Source: Tetradesmus obliquus (taxonomy: Eukaryota; Chlorophyta; Chlorophyceae; Sphaeropleales; Scenedesmaceae). From it: 64,000 bases of DNA. Below the pieces are notes generated by a model. That model was not told the origin of the DNA, made no database searches, and saw only the letters and a list, made by a program, of their open reading frames with translations. Positions within the stretch are counted from its first letter, which is position 1. Every line of letters starts with the position of its first letter. The translations under genes were made by a program, and so were the position numbers. The stretch lies in contig CP126195.1 in the NCBI GenBank assembly GCA_030272155.1, positions 4,509,001 to 4,573,000 on the forward strand, read 5' to 3'. Below are positions 34,597 to 46,125 of this stretch, in pieces.

Positions 34597-35741
34597 ATGG
34601 CAGACCAGGAGGCATCCGGTGAGAACAAGCCGCAGCCAAAGCAGGAAGGGCAGGTGATCAACCTGATTGTGAAGGACCAGCAGGGATCAGAGGTGCACTT
34701 CAAGGTCAAGTCCCACACAAAGTTGGAAAAGGTGAGCTTGCAGCAGTGCGGCTGTTCCTGCAGGGCCTGCAGCAGTCGTGCAAGCATGCAGAACCACAAG
34801 GGCTGGGCTGAAACCTTTTGTTGGCGTATTGTTGCGGCTGCTGTAGGTTATGAAGGCATACTGTGACAAGAAGGCAATCGAGCAGACAGCTGTCAGGTGA
34901 GCGGCTGTGCTGCATGCTGCGTGCTGTGCAGCGCAGAGTGATTGTGTTCATGCATGAGCTGCACTGCTGATGCATGCATGCACTGCAGCAACGCAGCTTA
35001 CTTGCAGACAACAGATGTGCCAAAATCCGTGCTGTTTTGTCTATGGGAGGGTGTGGGTCTGGTTGTAAGTGCCTGATGTAGCTGTGATCTGCTTAGCGCG
35101 GCATCGTCCCGAATGCTGCATGTGATGCACAAGCACAAATGGTGCGAAGCTGTGTTCAGCACAGCTTATGTTTGCCAAGAACATGCCAAGAACTTGTGAA
35201 TTGCGACGCTGTGCGCATGCAGGTTTGTCTTTGACGGGCAACGAGTCAACCCACAATCCACACCACAGGATGTGAGCTGCTGCCACATTGCAAGGGACTG
35301 GGTTACTTATCATACAACATAACATGAACGGGACTGTCATGCAGTGCTGTAACAAGTCTCTCTCTAGTGCTGCTCTGTTGCTAATTGACGCTTGAATACA
35401 GACAGCGGCATCGCTTGCAGTTCGAGCAGCACTTGGCAAACATGTCTGCCATCGGTGCACGCATTGCGCACACAGACCATCATGCTTGGTGCACGCAGTG
35501 TCGAGTGCTTTGAAGTTGTCGGGTGATGGACGCGCATTCTAGCAGCAGCAGCAACAGACGTTGCAGCATGCATGCCGTTTGCACCAGCCCTACGCCTCTG
35601 CCAACCGGCAGCATTCGACGTACTTTTACACCTGTGCGCTGCCTGTGTTGTGTACCCTGTGGCTTGTGCTGCTTGCAGTTGGGTATGGAGGATGGAGACA
35701 TCATCGACTGCTTCATGGAGCAGATTGGCGGCAGCAGCTGA
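34597..35741 (+). CDS. SUMO: Small ubiquitin-like modifier (SUMO)
   Basis: Four exons (34597-34731, 34847-34896, 35223-35271, 35679-35741) sum to 297 nt and give 98 residues. Diagnostic SUMO blocks are INLIVKDQQGSEVHFKVK, KLEKVMKAYCDKKAIEQ, RFVFDGQRVNPQSTPQD and LGMEDGDIIDCFMEQIGGSS. The Gly-Gly at 95-96 is followed by two serines, so a SUMO protease (ULP/SENP) must trim it before conjugation by E1 (SAE1/SAE2) and UBC9. The N-terminal tail contains PKQE, a KxE sequence that could support chain formation although proline replaces the usual hydrophobic residue. The protein acts mainly in the nucleus. Exon phases and borders are all canonical. Confidence 0.97.
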
Positions 35742-37158
35742 GCAGTGCAGCAGCAGCAGCAGGCGAGTGCTGGCAGCAGCAGCCACGCCCACTGCAGCAG
35801 CCACTGTGGCAGCGGGTGAGTGGCTGGCTATAGGTTGGCTTGCGATAGCTTATGTATGGACGGTGCGGTGACTGTGTATGGCTTTAGGGTGCGGCTACGT
35901 TGATGGTGGCTGCCTTTCATAGGGAGGCATAGTGGTGTGTTGGCATCTGGCAGGCTCTCACCAGCCATGCCTGAGCCACTCAGAAGCTGTGCTGCCGTGT
36001 TGATGTTGATGAGGTTGGCTGTGCATGTATTGGAAGGCCGCAGGACGGCGTGCCTGGCTGAGCTAGAGGAATGCCAGACTGCTGTTACACATGTGTGGCC
36101 ACATGCTTGCTGTGGTGGAGAAATGCAGCTGCCTTTGCTTGAGGATTCTAAGGGTCCGGCTGAGCCCCTGACGCTTTGCACTGCTGGTGCACTGCTGGTG
36201 CTGCACAGCACTTCTGTGCCAAGTGCTGCTGATGCTGATGCAGCGTCAGGGTGTGGATGCATGCACTGCTTGTGGTTGTTTCGAACATGTGTTGTGCGCC
36301 ATTTCTGAATCCCCAGGCTTTGCAGGTTCGGGCCAAACTCAAGTCATAACAGGCAATGGGCAGGCTTGTAGTGCTGCCTTGATGCTTGTTTGCACTCAGT
36401 GTCTCAAATTATCTTGTCTTGCCGCTCTTCGGATGGAGCCGCAGCGTGGTCAGGGTGTGACTGGCCTGCTGTCATCATCATTATGCATTGTAGCCTCATG
36501 AGGTTGATCAGCACGATGAATGACGGCCTGTTTACTGCTGACCCACTGTGCATGGTGATGCCATATGCCTGGCTGGCATATGCATGGCTGGCTGGCCATG
36601 GCTGGGCAGCGTGTACTGCATGGCCTGGATACTACTGGGTAGTATCATGTAACAGGTCTCTCTTTCTCTGTGCGCGCAATCTTGGTGTCTTTCTGTGCTC
36701 GCATTTTTCTGTGGTAGGTGGGGCGAAGGATGGCCAGCATGCAAGCGACACCACATGTTCCATGAGCATGGCATGCACACTGTGCTAGCTTCCCCTGTTT
36801 CCGTCGTGGTGAAAGCTGGTCACAAAACGCATTTTTAGCGATGACTCCTCATTGAAGACGTGCAACGTTACTCGACGCATGTGTCAACAAACAACTGTGA
36901 AACTGTGACAATCTGATATGGTGTCAATGCGCAACTGCCATGTGGCGCAGCGGCATGCAGCCAACAAAAGGTGTGGTTCAGCAGCCATAAAACCTCCACT
37001 GTAAAACAGCAGCAAGCAACATGCTGCAACATGGTCAAGCCATGGAAAACTTCCACATACAAGTAAACCACGTGGCGTCGTTTGTTCGTGCTCCTACCGA
37101 GTGGATTGCGTTGAACAAAGCATTGGCCAATGCAAAGGTGGCTCAGCCCCTGCTCTGC
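35742..37158. other. Convergent 3' flanks of SUMO and the Na+/H+ antiporter
   Basis: The plus strand is G/T-rich after the SUMO stop up to about 36800 and then turns A/C-rich toward the antiporter stop at 37159. A TGTAA at about 36647 is a candidate SUMO poly(A) signal, giving a 3' UTR of about 0.9 kb. No coding exon was recognised. Confidence 0.45.
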
Positions 37159-40100
37159 TCAGTACCGCTTGCTCATCCTGCGCAGCGTCGAAGCAGACGA
37201 CATGCTGCGCAGGTGTGACGTGTAGTTCAAATCCGCAACAGACCCGAGCCGCTGCCCGCCTGGACCCTGCTTTGTAGCACCAGCCCCACCTCCCTCTGCA
37301 CCTCCACCTGCTGCTGCTGCTGCTGCTGCTGCTGCTTGTGTGGCTGCAGGAGAGCCACTTGTGTTGGATGCAGAAAAACTTTGCAGGAAGCTCAGGGGGG
37401 AGGCCTGGGGCGGTTCTGCTTTGGGTGGCAGGTGCCAGTGGCGTGCATGCTGCAGCTGCTCCAGGCGCAGGTTGGCCTTGTGCTGCACCTGCTTCACCTC
37501 CTCGCCCCGGATGAGGCCTGCGGGCAGATAACCGACAAAATAACAGTGTTATAACATTTCATGTGACAAGTGACGGCAGGTGCCAGTGGCGTGCATGCTG
37601 CAGCTGCTCCAGGCGAAGGTTGGCCTTGTGCTGCACCTGCTTCACCTCCTCGCCCCGGATGAGGCCTGTGCAAAGATAACAGACAAAACAAGAGTGTTAT
37701 GTGACATGCAAAGCTATCAGTGACCACATGACATGGAGATACAGCCGCAGGTTGGCCTTGCACTGCACCTGCTTCACCCCTGGCCCCAAATGAGGCCTGC
37801 ACGAGGACGACATACAAAATCAACATTGCTATGTGATTGTCATGTGACAAGTGACTACATACAGCCGCAGGACATGCAGGCCGATTAAGCCATGTATCCA
37901 TCCCTGCTGGTCCACAACAACGCAGGTGCAGGTGCCTTTCTTAGGCTAAGAACAAGAAAGTTTTTGAGCCTGGCTTTGCTCGACATGCGCAGTTACGCAT
38001 CCAACTTAGTCCTCAGGACTTGGTGGGTGTATAACTTCGCTTTTGTACATCTACCGCTGTTCAACCGCACCTGCTGCCTCGGTGCTCTCCAGGAAGCCCA
38101 GCTGCTCCTCTAACACTTGGATGGCCACGTAGCGTGACATCAGCTTCTGTGGCAGCGCCGGGTGCTCTGGCAGCAGCACCTGCAAGCAGGCAGCAGCATG
38201 GCAGGCACAGCGATGTGATCCACAGCAGCAGCAGCACACAGGGTGTGCAGCGATGGCATTGCCTTGCTGTCAGCAGGTCATGATTGAGGCGTTGGCTTGC
38301 AGCTACAAGCTGACTCTGACTCCGCCCATATGGTGCGGGTTCGGTACGACATATCTGTGCTACAGGCATGCGGTCATCCGCGCACTGCTTCGCTGACACC
38401 TGCTGTTGCCCCTGGCTCTTGTGCAATCCGATGTTCATGCATGCGTGGCTGGCCGACACCAACACCATCCAGCACAACCAGCCACAAATGACACTTACAA
38501 GATCCAGCTGCTGCTGCTCTGCGAACCACTGCTTGCCTGTGCATGCTGCTCACCTCATGGGCATACTGCAGAGCAGCTGCCACTTCATCCTTGCTCTCCT
38601 GCAGCACCAGCCTTGCTGCCTGCAGCTCCCCGTCCGGCTCTGCTCCCTGCTGCTGCTGCTGCGATGCTCTGCTGCCTCCACTTGCTGCTGCTGCTGCCGA
38701 TGCCGAAGCATGATACATTGCTCCAGCATCATACACAGCACTGTCTGCAGGGCTGTTGCGGGTGTCATTGTTGGACAGCGCTGGCTTGCCGTCTGTTGCT
38801 GCTGCTGCTGCTGCTCCAGCTGTGGAGAGTTGTGCCAGGTGCTCACTGACCAGCTGCTGCGCTGCTGTGTGTGCCCCCACAAAGGCGTTGACCAGGATGA
38901 GCTTGCTGCCAGCCTGGCAGGGTGCAGATAAGGGACGCACGAGTGGCAAAGCGTCGGGCAGAGATGGCACAGGCAGCAGCAGGGTTGAGGATCGTGCAGA
39001 ACAAAAAGACATCATCCAGCCTGATCATAGTGGCAGCACAATCACTGCCACTAACTTGCGTGCGTCAGCACCCGGACATGTACACAGCTGCAGAGCTCTT
39101 CAAGGACTCCAGGTGAGCCCCAATTGCTGTTGACAGCATCCTCGCTACTTTCTTGTTATACACACAAACAAAAGCGGCCCTCACCTGCTGCTGCTGCAGC
39201 TGCTCTGCCCCGCAGGCCCTGCTCAGCGCCGCGCCCCAGCCCCCAGCCTCCAGGCGAGCCTTCAGCCGCCGCCAGTCGCTCAAACTGCCAGCAGCATGTC
39301 TCGCAGCCTTCTCAACATCTACATCTGCTGACGCACGCTGCTGCTGCTGGTGCTCGTGGTGGTGATGCTGGTGTGTTGCGTCTAGAGCTTCATCTGTTAC
39401 TTCCTGCAGGGTGCCGATTTCCCCTGTGCCCAGCTCAAAGTGCTGGTACAGCTCCCCTGCAAGCAGCAGCAGCAGCAGCAGCAGCGGCAGCAGCAGCAGC
39501 TCGATGATACAGGCTCCGCCTTGGGAGGCCGCAGACGACAGTGCACAGAGGTGCAGCATGAATCGGTTGCGCAGCACTCGGGTGCTCAACATCTTGACGT
39601 GATGATGCCTTGACGCTGCCACACACAGCACGCACGCTGTACAGAAAACTCACCATACTTTGCCTTGACAACAAATCTGTGATCATCAGCTGCCGCACAG
39701 CAACAGGTGCTTTGCATTTAGCAATCTATATAATAAAAATAATAATAGTCTTCTTTTATTTAGCAATTATATAACACAAACATGCTTCTTCCTTGTTCAC
39801 AGCCTTGATGCCTGCTACTCAAGCCAGCAACGTGACGACGCCTACACACAGCTAGCAGGTTTTGCAAAGCCCTCACCATACTTTGCCTTTACAACATGCA
39901 GCAGCCGGCTCCGGTACTCGCACACCAGCTGCCGCCAGCCCCTGCCGCCAACAGCAGCAGCAGCGGCTGCCTTGCTGGACGCAGCAGCAGCACTAGAGCC
40001 TCCCTGCAACTCAGAAAGTGCCTTCAGGCGCCGCAGTCTGCGCTGCGCTGATGCCAGCGATGCGCGTGCATCGGTGTCTGTCCAGGCTTGAACAGATTTG

Positions 40101-41831
40101 GGGTCTGGGCAGCCCAATACGGGGTTGGGGTCCAAGTGCTGCAGCTTGCTGCTGCAGATGTCGTCAACTTCCTGCAAGGCAGCAGCAGCGAGTGAGATTC
40201 AGAGAGAGAGTGGGAATGATAACTAGTTTGTACGGTGTAGTGGGCATGGTGCAGCTGCGCTTATGCGTTGATCAGCACCGTCGGGAAGGCCATCAGCGCC
40301 ATGTGGAGCAACTGCACTGCTTTGCCGCCAAAGTTCACAGCCCCACTGAGGTTTGATGGCATCAAACACCACATTTTTCCTATAAACCTAATGCATGCAC
40401 GGATTTTAATGCCTCTCACCTGCAGCACGTGCTGCAGCACCTGCACCTGCTGCGGCGTCATGCGCAGCAGCCCCAGCCACTTCAGCACATACTTCGCAGT
40501 GCTCCCGTTTATCAGCACCGTTGCAAAGGCCATCAGCGCCATGTGGAACACGCAGTGCGCCTTGTACTCATCGCTCTTAATGAGCGGGTCAAATAGGATG
40601 AACAGCGACATTGCCACTCCCACCTGCGGGGCAGATTACAGAATGTGGTTTGGCAGTGTGCTGTACAGTTGTCGGTGGTGCAGCTAGCTGTAACAGGCCC
40701 AGCCTTGAAGCATGACAGGTGCTGCACGCTGTATTTGGCGGCGCTGGGCAGCACTTGGAAAGCACGGACGTTCCTCTCAGCCATCGGGGTTAAGAAGTGC
40801 AGTGTGCATTGAACAGCCGTGGTTGAGACTGTGCTCAAGAATTTGCTCACCGCGCCGCGCAGCCCTGCCCAGACCATGACCGTCGCTGTGCGCCAGTTCA
40901 TGGCATAGCCAACGTGGCCCGTGCACAGCAGCGGGTAGAACACGCCTATGGTGACCGTGCGCGCCACCTGCAGCAGCAGCGGCAGCAGCGGCGATGCATG
41001 GCACAACATGCAGTTAGAGGTTTGGATGTACATAAGTGGCAGTCCAAAAGCACACATAGCAACACATCACTGTCGTCACTCCAAACGCAGTCCCCTTGCC
41101 AGAAGCGTGTACAGATGTTGCTGACTTTTCAGCTGTGTTACTGACACCCTTGTAACATGTTACATAACACACCCACCATGAGCCAGAGGTACAGCACCAC
41201 CGCGTAGCCCACATCTGCTGCTGTCAGGAAGTCAGTGAACTCCACCTCCATGGCCAGGCTGGGGTGAGAGGGCTTGGGGGGCAGGATCAGACCCAGCGTG
41301 ATGCCTACCTGCATGTTAAAACACAAAAATTACAACAAGTCATAGAAATAACATGCACACGGTGAACTCCACCTCCATGGCCAGGCTGGGGTGGGAGGGC
41401 TTGGGGGGCAGGATCAGCCCCAGCGTGATGCCCACCTGCATGATGTGACAGGAAACAGGTTGTTGAATGGAACCTGCACTTTGTTCAGCTTATTTGACAA
41501 GACACGGGTTGACAAGGTGCCACACACGCCACCTTGTGCAAGGCATGAAGGCTCCATGCTGTGGCGCCATCATGCGTTGGGGCTACACACAACATCTCTT
41601 GCCCAGGGGGCAGTGGGTAAGCAGCAGGAAGGAGCAGACGCAACGCTGTGTATGGTGTTGTCTCTCACGCATACAGCAACACATGAACAACAGCATCAGA
41701 GACATTTGCAGCAGAACGCCGTGTGTGAATAACTCACCCACACGAAGAGGATGGTGTTGGCCAGCCACTCCAGTGCCTCCCAGAAGGCGTGCATCTCCAC
41801 CTTGATGCGGCTGGTGATGTGGCGCCCGCCT

Positions 41832-41888
<57 letters not shown>

Positions 41889-43485
41889 ACAGTCACTGGC
41901 AGGCGGGCATCTCATCAGCAATTATCACATCATGCGCATAGCTGCCTTGGCTGTACTTCAAAACGAGCACCTTGGCCCGTAGCTGCATCCTACATTGCAG
42001 ACCCGAAGTAGATCATCCCGCTCACCCATGCTGCTCCCGCTTAAGCCCATCACCACACTTTGAAAGCAACCTCTTCACCAGCATCCCGCTCACCTCTGAT
42101 GCCCATCCCCAGCACTGCCAGCAGCCTAGTAGGTAATCCCGCTCACCCATGACACTCATGCTGAAGCCCATCACCACACCTGAAAAGTACATTTACCAAG
42201 CCTGATCACTCGCAGTAGTAATCCCGCTCACTCATGACACTCATGCTGAAGCCCATCACCACACCTTTCAGCTACGTGTACTAAGCCTGATCACTCGCAG
42301 GAGTAATCCCGCTCACCAATGACGCTCATGCTGAAGCCCATCACCACCACTGCCAGCAGCCTAAGGCTACAGTAATCACTGTACTCACTAACAGTAGTAA
42401 TCCCGCTCACCCATGACGCTCATGCTGAAGCCCATCACCACCACCGCCAGCAGCCCCGAGGCCCCGCACAGCTCCTCCGACACAAAATAACACGCGTACG
42501 CCGCGCCAAGCGTGAGCACGATCTCCAGCGTGGCATCGTTGAAGATGTGGGCCAGCCAGAATGAGGTGAGCAGCGCAAAGCCGACGCCGATGGCAGCACC
42601 AAGCACCGCCAGCTGCACAAAGAGGACGACGATCTGCGGAGGCAGCAGTGAGTGAAGGTCAACAGCACAACAGGAGTCAGCCAACAGGCCAGGAGAGGGA
42701 GGTCACGGCTAACACCACAAGCAGCAGGCGCAGCAGGCACCGCCAGGCGCACGAAGAGAACAACACGTTGCAAAAGAACGGCAGTGCGGCGTCAGCATGG
42801 TTGACAGAGCAAAGCCGAGGCCGATGGCAGCACCAAGCACCGCCAGCTGCACGAAGAGGGCGACCATCTGCAAAAGTGGTGGCAGCAGTGCAGTGGCAGC
42901 AGGTGTGAGCATAGGAAGCGATGCGAAGCCGACGCCGATGGCAGCACCCAGCACCGCCAGCTGCACAAAGAGGACGACAATCTGCAAAAAGGGTTTTTCC
43001 AGTGCAGTAACAGCGGATTGAGCATAGCTGACAGTTGCAGAGCGTAGCTGAGGCCGATAGCACCGCCCAGCACTGCCAGCTGCACAACATCAAATGCACT
43101 CTGCGCAAGCAGTGGCAGTGCAGTGGCACCAAGCATGAGCATGGCTCGCAGCATGCACAGCGTGTTGGCCAAAATCTTTATATAAGGATCTGGAACTGCA
43201 GCTTCAGCCCTTGCCTGCACCACGCACCTGGTCGGCGCTGAGGCTCTAGCCCTCCACAAACTGCTGCGCATATCAGCAAGCACATGCTGGCGCCGCGCCA
43301 TCAACGGCAACAGCTGCATGTTTTGGGCAAATGTTGGCCACGCACCTGTCCTGCGCTGAGGCTGTAGCCCTCCACAAACTGCTGCAGCACCAGGAAGATG
43401 ACCAGCGCGCTGCCGTCATTGACCAGCGACTCGCCATCAATCACGCTTGCTAGCTTCTCATCGGCGCCGACCTGAAACAGCAGCA

Positions 43486-43539
<54 letters not shown>

Positions 43540-43895
43540 AGAAACCACTGACTGACCAGTTCAGGAGATGCCAAAAGGATGTGCCAATTTGTCATACTTC
43601 AAAGGAATGACATGTCATATCCACGCCAGGAGCAGAGCAGAACTCATGCAGCAGGGCCACCAATGTCACATGGTCTTTCAGGCCATGTCAATCATGTTCA
43701 GTCAAGCCGTTACTGTTGCGTTATAACGCACCTCGTGCAGCACCGCCACCACAGCCACGGGGTCTGTTGCGCTGAGCATGGCCCCAAACAGCAGCGCCTG
43801 CGGCCAGCTCCAGCCGTAGGGGAAGAAGAACTTGGCGCATAGCGCAATCAGCAGGAAGGTGACCACCACGCCTGGCCACGCCAGGATGAGGATCT

Positions 43896-43926
<31 letters not shown>

Positions 43927-45055
43927 CAGCAGAAAAAGGCAAACTAGGTTTCACATAAATCTTCACGGTCACAGGATTATCCAGCTGCCTTGGCGCACAG
44001 AGGCACTAGCACCCTGCCAGCAGCATCCAGCAGCTGCTGATGCCATAGCTGCTGTCACTATGCTGCCACTGCCATCGCTGCTGCCACTGCCATTACTGAT
44101 GCCACTGCCATTTGCTGCTGCTGCTGCTGCTGCTGCTGCAGCTGCTGCTGCCGCTGTCAACCAGCCCACCTGTCCCCAGTTCTTGCGCAGCAGGTGAGGC
44201 TCCTGCCCGATGGCTGCTGAAAAGCCGATGATGGGCAGGAAGATGAGCAGCAGCAGGTGCGGGTCGATGGTCTGCAGGATAAGCGGAAAGCACATACAAA
44301 ATGGTTTATATATTACTTGTATGAGGTAGGTGCAGCTGCTAGAAGGCAGCAGGTATGCACTGAGGCACATCAGGTGCGGCTCGCTGCTTGCTGCAGTGGC
44401 TGCTGCACTAAACTGGGAATGACAGCTCTGATCACCCCTGCTGGGAGCTGAGTCAGCCGTGCAAGAAGACATACTCGAGGCAAGACGCACTATAAAAGGC
44501 AGTTGACTGTGGTTAGGGCCTGGCACCATTAGTGCTAGAGCACTGCTGACTTGCCACGCTCATCAGCATGGTGTGTAACATGGCAACAAGTTCAAGTTTG
44601 AAGTTTGACCGCTGCTGTCACTGCCATGCTTGCTGGGGCGGCTTGGGATGGCCAAACAGTGGAGGTGCATTCTCACTGCAAACATCAACTGGCAGCTGTC
44701 TAACCCTGCCTGGTCTCAGCTCCCACCTGGACCAGCAAGGCCTGGCTGCCCACAAGTTACTGGCAACACGGTAGCTTACTGCATCAATTTGTTGCTGAGC
44801 TACAGTGGCATGTTGTGTAGCAGCTGCCGCTTGGCGCTCACCATCCATAGTGACAAGGTCGCTGCACACAAGGCACAGCAAAGAGCGGGCAAGGCGGTGA
44901 GATGTTGAGTGTAAGTTTTACGACTACTTCAAACATCCCCTGGCCCAGGTTTGCGGAGTTGCTTGTGTTCTAGTATGGGGTTCAGACCATCTGACCGAGT
45001 GGTGGCCGCAATGTTATCAGTGGCGTCATGAGAACTGTAGCACAGCAGCACACCA

Positions 45056-45092
<37 letters not shown>

Positions 45093-45389
45093 AGACAGCA
45101 GCACAGTCAGCAACCCACCTGTGAAAGCATGAGCCTCATGAGCAACGCCCTGTAGCAGCCCAATACACAGTCCGAACACCTACAACACACGATCGTCTCA
45201 TGAGGCAACGACGGGGCATGTATCTTGCTGAGCGAGTGTGCTTTCGGAGTTGCTGCTGCTCACCAACAGCAGCGCAGTGTAAGGGACTGGCACTGAACTA
45301 AGAAAGTACTTTGTTGCTACTCCGATGATTATGCAAGTAAGAATGAACAGCAGTGCCTCTGTCGGGGCGACGTGCTCGAGTGACTCCAT
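37159..45389 (-). CDS. SOS1/NHX7-8-like Na+/H+ antiporter
   Basis: Sixteen exons (45389-45264, 45179-45119, 44861-44842, 44271-44170, 43893-43732, 43471-43346, 42633-42411, 41829-41738, 41308-41177, 40967-40851, 40623-40420, 40171-39877, 39456-39185, 38913-38554, 38179-38071, 37517-37159) sum to 2760 nt and give 919 residues. The transport domain (about 1-455) follows plant SOS1: PVPYTALLL, MTIDPHLLLLIFLP, LLFGAMLSATDPVAVVAVLH, DGESLVNDGSALVIFLVLQQ (the Asn-Asp ion site), HIFNDATLEIVLTLGAAY, FWEALEWLANTILFVW, YPLLC then TATVMVWAGLRGA, and VLINGSTAKYVL. It exchanges cytosolic Na+ for H+, probably at the plasma membrane. The ~460-residue cytosolic tail is low complexity apart from short helical blocks, and I see no clear cyclic-nucleotide domain. 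Many introns carry boundary duplications. Confidence 0.92.
37425..37800. repeat. Three copies of the 5' end of antiporter exon 16
   Basis: The start of the last exon with its acceptor (true copy about 37425-37520) is repeated at about 37568-37670 with near identity (including GEEVKQVQHKANLRLEQLQ), and again in degenerate form at about 37741-37802. Each copy keeps the GCAG or CAG acceptor next to GGCCTCATC or similar. Confidence 0.85.
39651..39690. repeat. Copy of the 3' end and donor of antiporter exon 12
   Basis: The last codons of exon 12 plus the donor (GGCAAAGTATGGTGAG on the sense strand, true site about 39873-39895) recur about 220 bp into the intron. The copy could act as a decoy donor. 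Confidence 0.7.
40262..40345. repeat. Partial copy of antiporter exon 11
   Basis: The sense strand encodes HMALMAFPTVLIN here, matching HMALMAFATVLIN in exon 11 (true region about 40500-40545). The copy lies in the downstream intron and lacks the rest of the exon. Confidence 0.8.
41361..41443. repeat. Copy of the 5' half of antiporter exon 9 with acceptor
   Basis: This segment is nearly identical to the true exon start (about 41233-41310), including the CTGCAG-type acceptor context and codons for VGITLGLILPPKPSHPSLAM. It lies in the upstream intron. It then leaves homology, so splicing to it would break the protein. Confidence 0.85.
41832..41883. repeat. CAG microsatellite forming antiporter exon 8 acceptor
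   Basis: About 17 units, read as CTG on the sense strand. The run passes without interruption into the CAG acceptor before the exon starting at 41829. Confidence 0.9.
42010..42445. repeat. Tandem array of antiporter exon 7 donor segments
   Basis: Six copies (five degenerate plus the true one at about 42398-42445) of a unit of roughly 55-95 bp containing the last ~10-15 codons of exon 7, the GTGAGCGGGATTAC donor and adjacent intron. Sense-strand codons for GFSMSVMG are kept in several copies. Copies begin near 42016, 42083, 42137, 42220 and 42303. Confidence 0.88.
42576..43110. repeat. Tandem array of antiporter exon 7 acceptor segments
   Basis: The first ~20 codons of exon 7 (sense IVVLFVQLAVLGAAIGVGFA) and the preceding acceptor are repeated at about 42700-42780 (poor), 42812-42885, 42924-42995 and 43043-43110 (drifted), all within intron 6. 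The copy at about 42924-42985 would still encode the identical peptide. Confidence 0.88.
43215..43265. repeat. Copy of the 3' end of antiporter exon 6
   Basis: This is a near repeat of the true exon end (about 43340-43390), covering the sense codons of QQFVEGYSLSAGQ and the GTGCGTGG donor. It lies about 125 bp downstream in the intron, with the Tyr codon changed to a stop. Confidence 0.8.
43480..43534. repeat. CAG microsatellite upstream of antiporter exon 6
   Basis: About 18 CAG units with one CAA. On the sense strand this is a CTG tract just before the TTTCAG acceptor at 43472. Confidence 0.9.
44842..44861 (-). CDS. 20-nt microexon of the antiporter
   Basis: Exons 2 and 4 do not join in phase without an insert. 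A 20-nt segment with a GTGTGCAG acceptor and a GTGAGC donor restores phase on both sides and supplies TLSLWM before TIDPHLLL. Plant and algal SOS1/NHX proteins have a Trp-Met pair (MWM) exactly before (I)DPHLLL, which supports the exon. It is counted in the antiporter model above. Confidence 0.7.
45058..45091. repeat. CTG microsatellite in antiporter intron 2
   Basis: About 11 CTG units, just downstream of exon 2 on the antiporter sense strand (read as CAG). Confidence 0.85.
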
Positions 45390-46125
45390 TATGTTCTGCT
45401 GCTCCTGTTAACTGCACGCACGATCACGGTGGATCCATAGCATCTAAGACGTTAAAAGACATCTTAGTATGCGACAAGGCACGCTGATGTACTCGGACGC
45501 GTCTGCAGGGGCCAGACACCGTGTACGGTGAGTCATCTGACACCTTGCCGCACCAGCTGGCGCCTTTGGCCTGCCATTTATGGCAAGGCCTATAGGCACC
45601 ATGGGCTGATGTGGGTACCCGTTGGGAGAGGGGGCAGACGATTTGAAGGCCGGGGGAGTTGACGCCAGACAACTAGACACGAACCCTGTCCGGGTGGTCG
45701 TGCAGCAGCAGCCCTCTGGTCGGCTAGACAGCTAGACAGGTTGGACTGGTAGGGTGGTGTATCATGTAATGACCGCTGAACGGGCTAGACCGCTGGACAG
45801 CTAGACAGGCTGGACAGGCTAGACAGGCCAGACTAACTAGACAGGCTAGACGGAGTCGAAATGACCGCGTTTTCATCAGAAAAACATGTTTACAGCTGAA
45901 CTGAATACTCACTCGTTGGCCGAATGTCGCAGCAGGCGGCTGGCAGCAGCATGACGTATGGCCAAGTTACAGATGCTTGCAGGAGTGAGCAGCAGGACTG
46001 CTTATCCCTGCTGGAAGCTGATAAGTCACAACAGGGGAGTGAGGTGATTGAAAGCGTAAAGGTTTACCTAAGAATGCGTAATGCGTAATGCTTTACCAAA
46101 TAAAGTGCAGTGGTGCAGCACCATG
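45390..46125. other. Spacer: antiporter promoter region
   Basis: About 735 bp between the antiporter start and the end of the PrimPol-like locus, both on the minus strand. No exon was recognised. The main feature is the minisatellite at 45720-45855. Confidence 0.45.
45720..45855. repeat. GCTAGACAG minisatellite
   Basis: About a dozen units of 9-10 bp (GGCTAGACAG with GGCTGGACAG and similar variants), interrupted once by unrelated sequence around 45750-45785. It lies 330-470 bp upstream of the antiporter start. Confidence 0.85.

Noticed and set aside
42010..42445. CRISPR-like regular array
   Set aside because: The repeats contain exon 7 codons and its splice donor, the units vary in length and the spacers are degraded copies of the same sequence. 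It is a tandem exon-boundary duplication in a eukaryotic gene.
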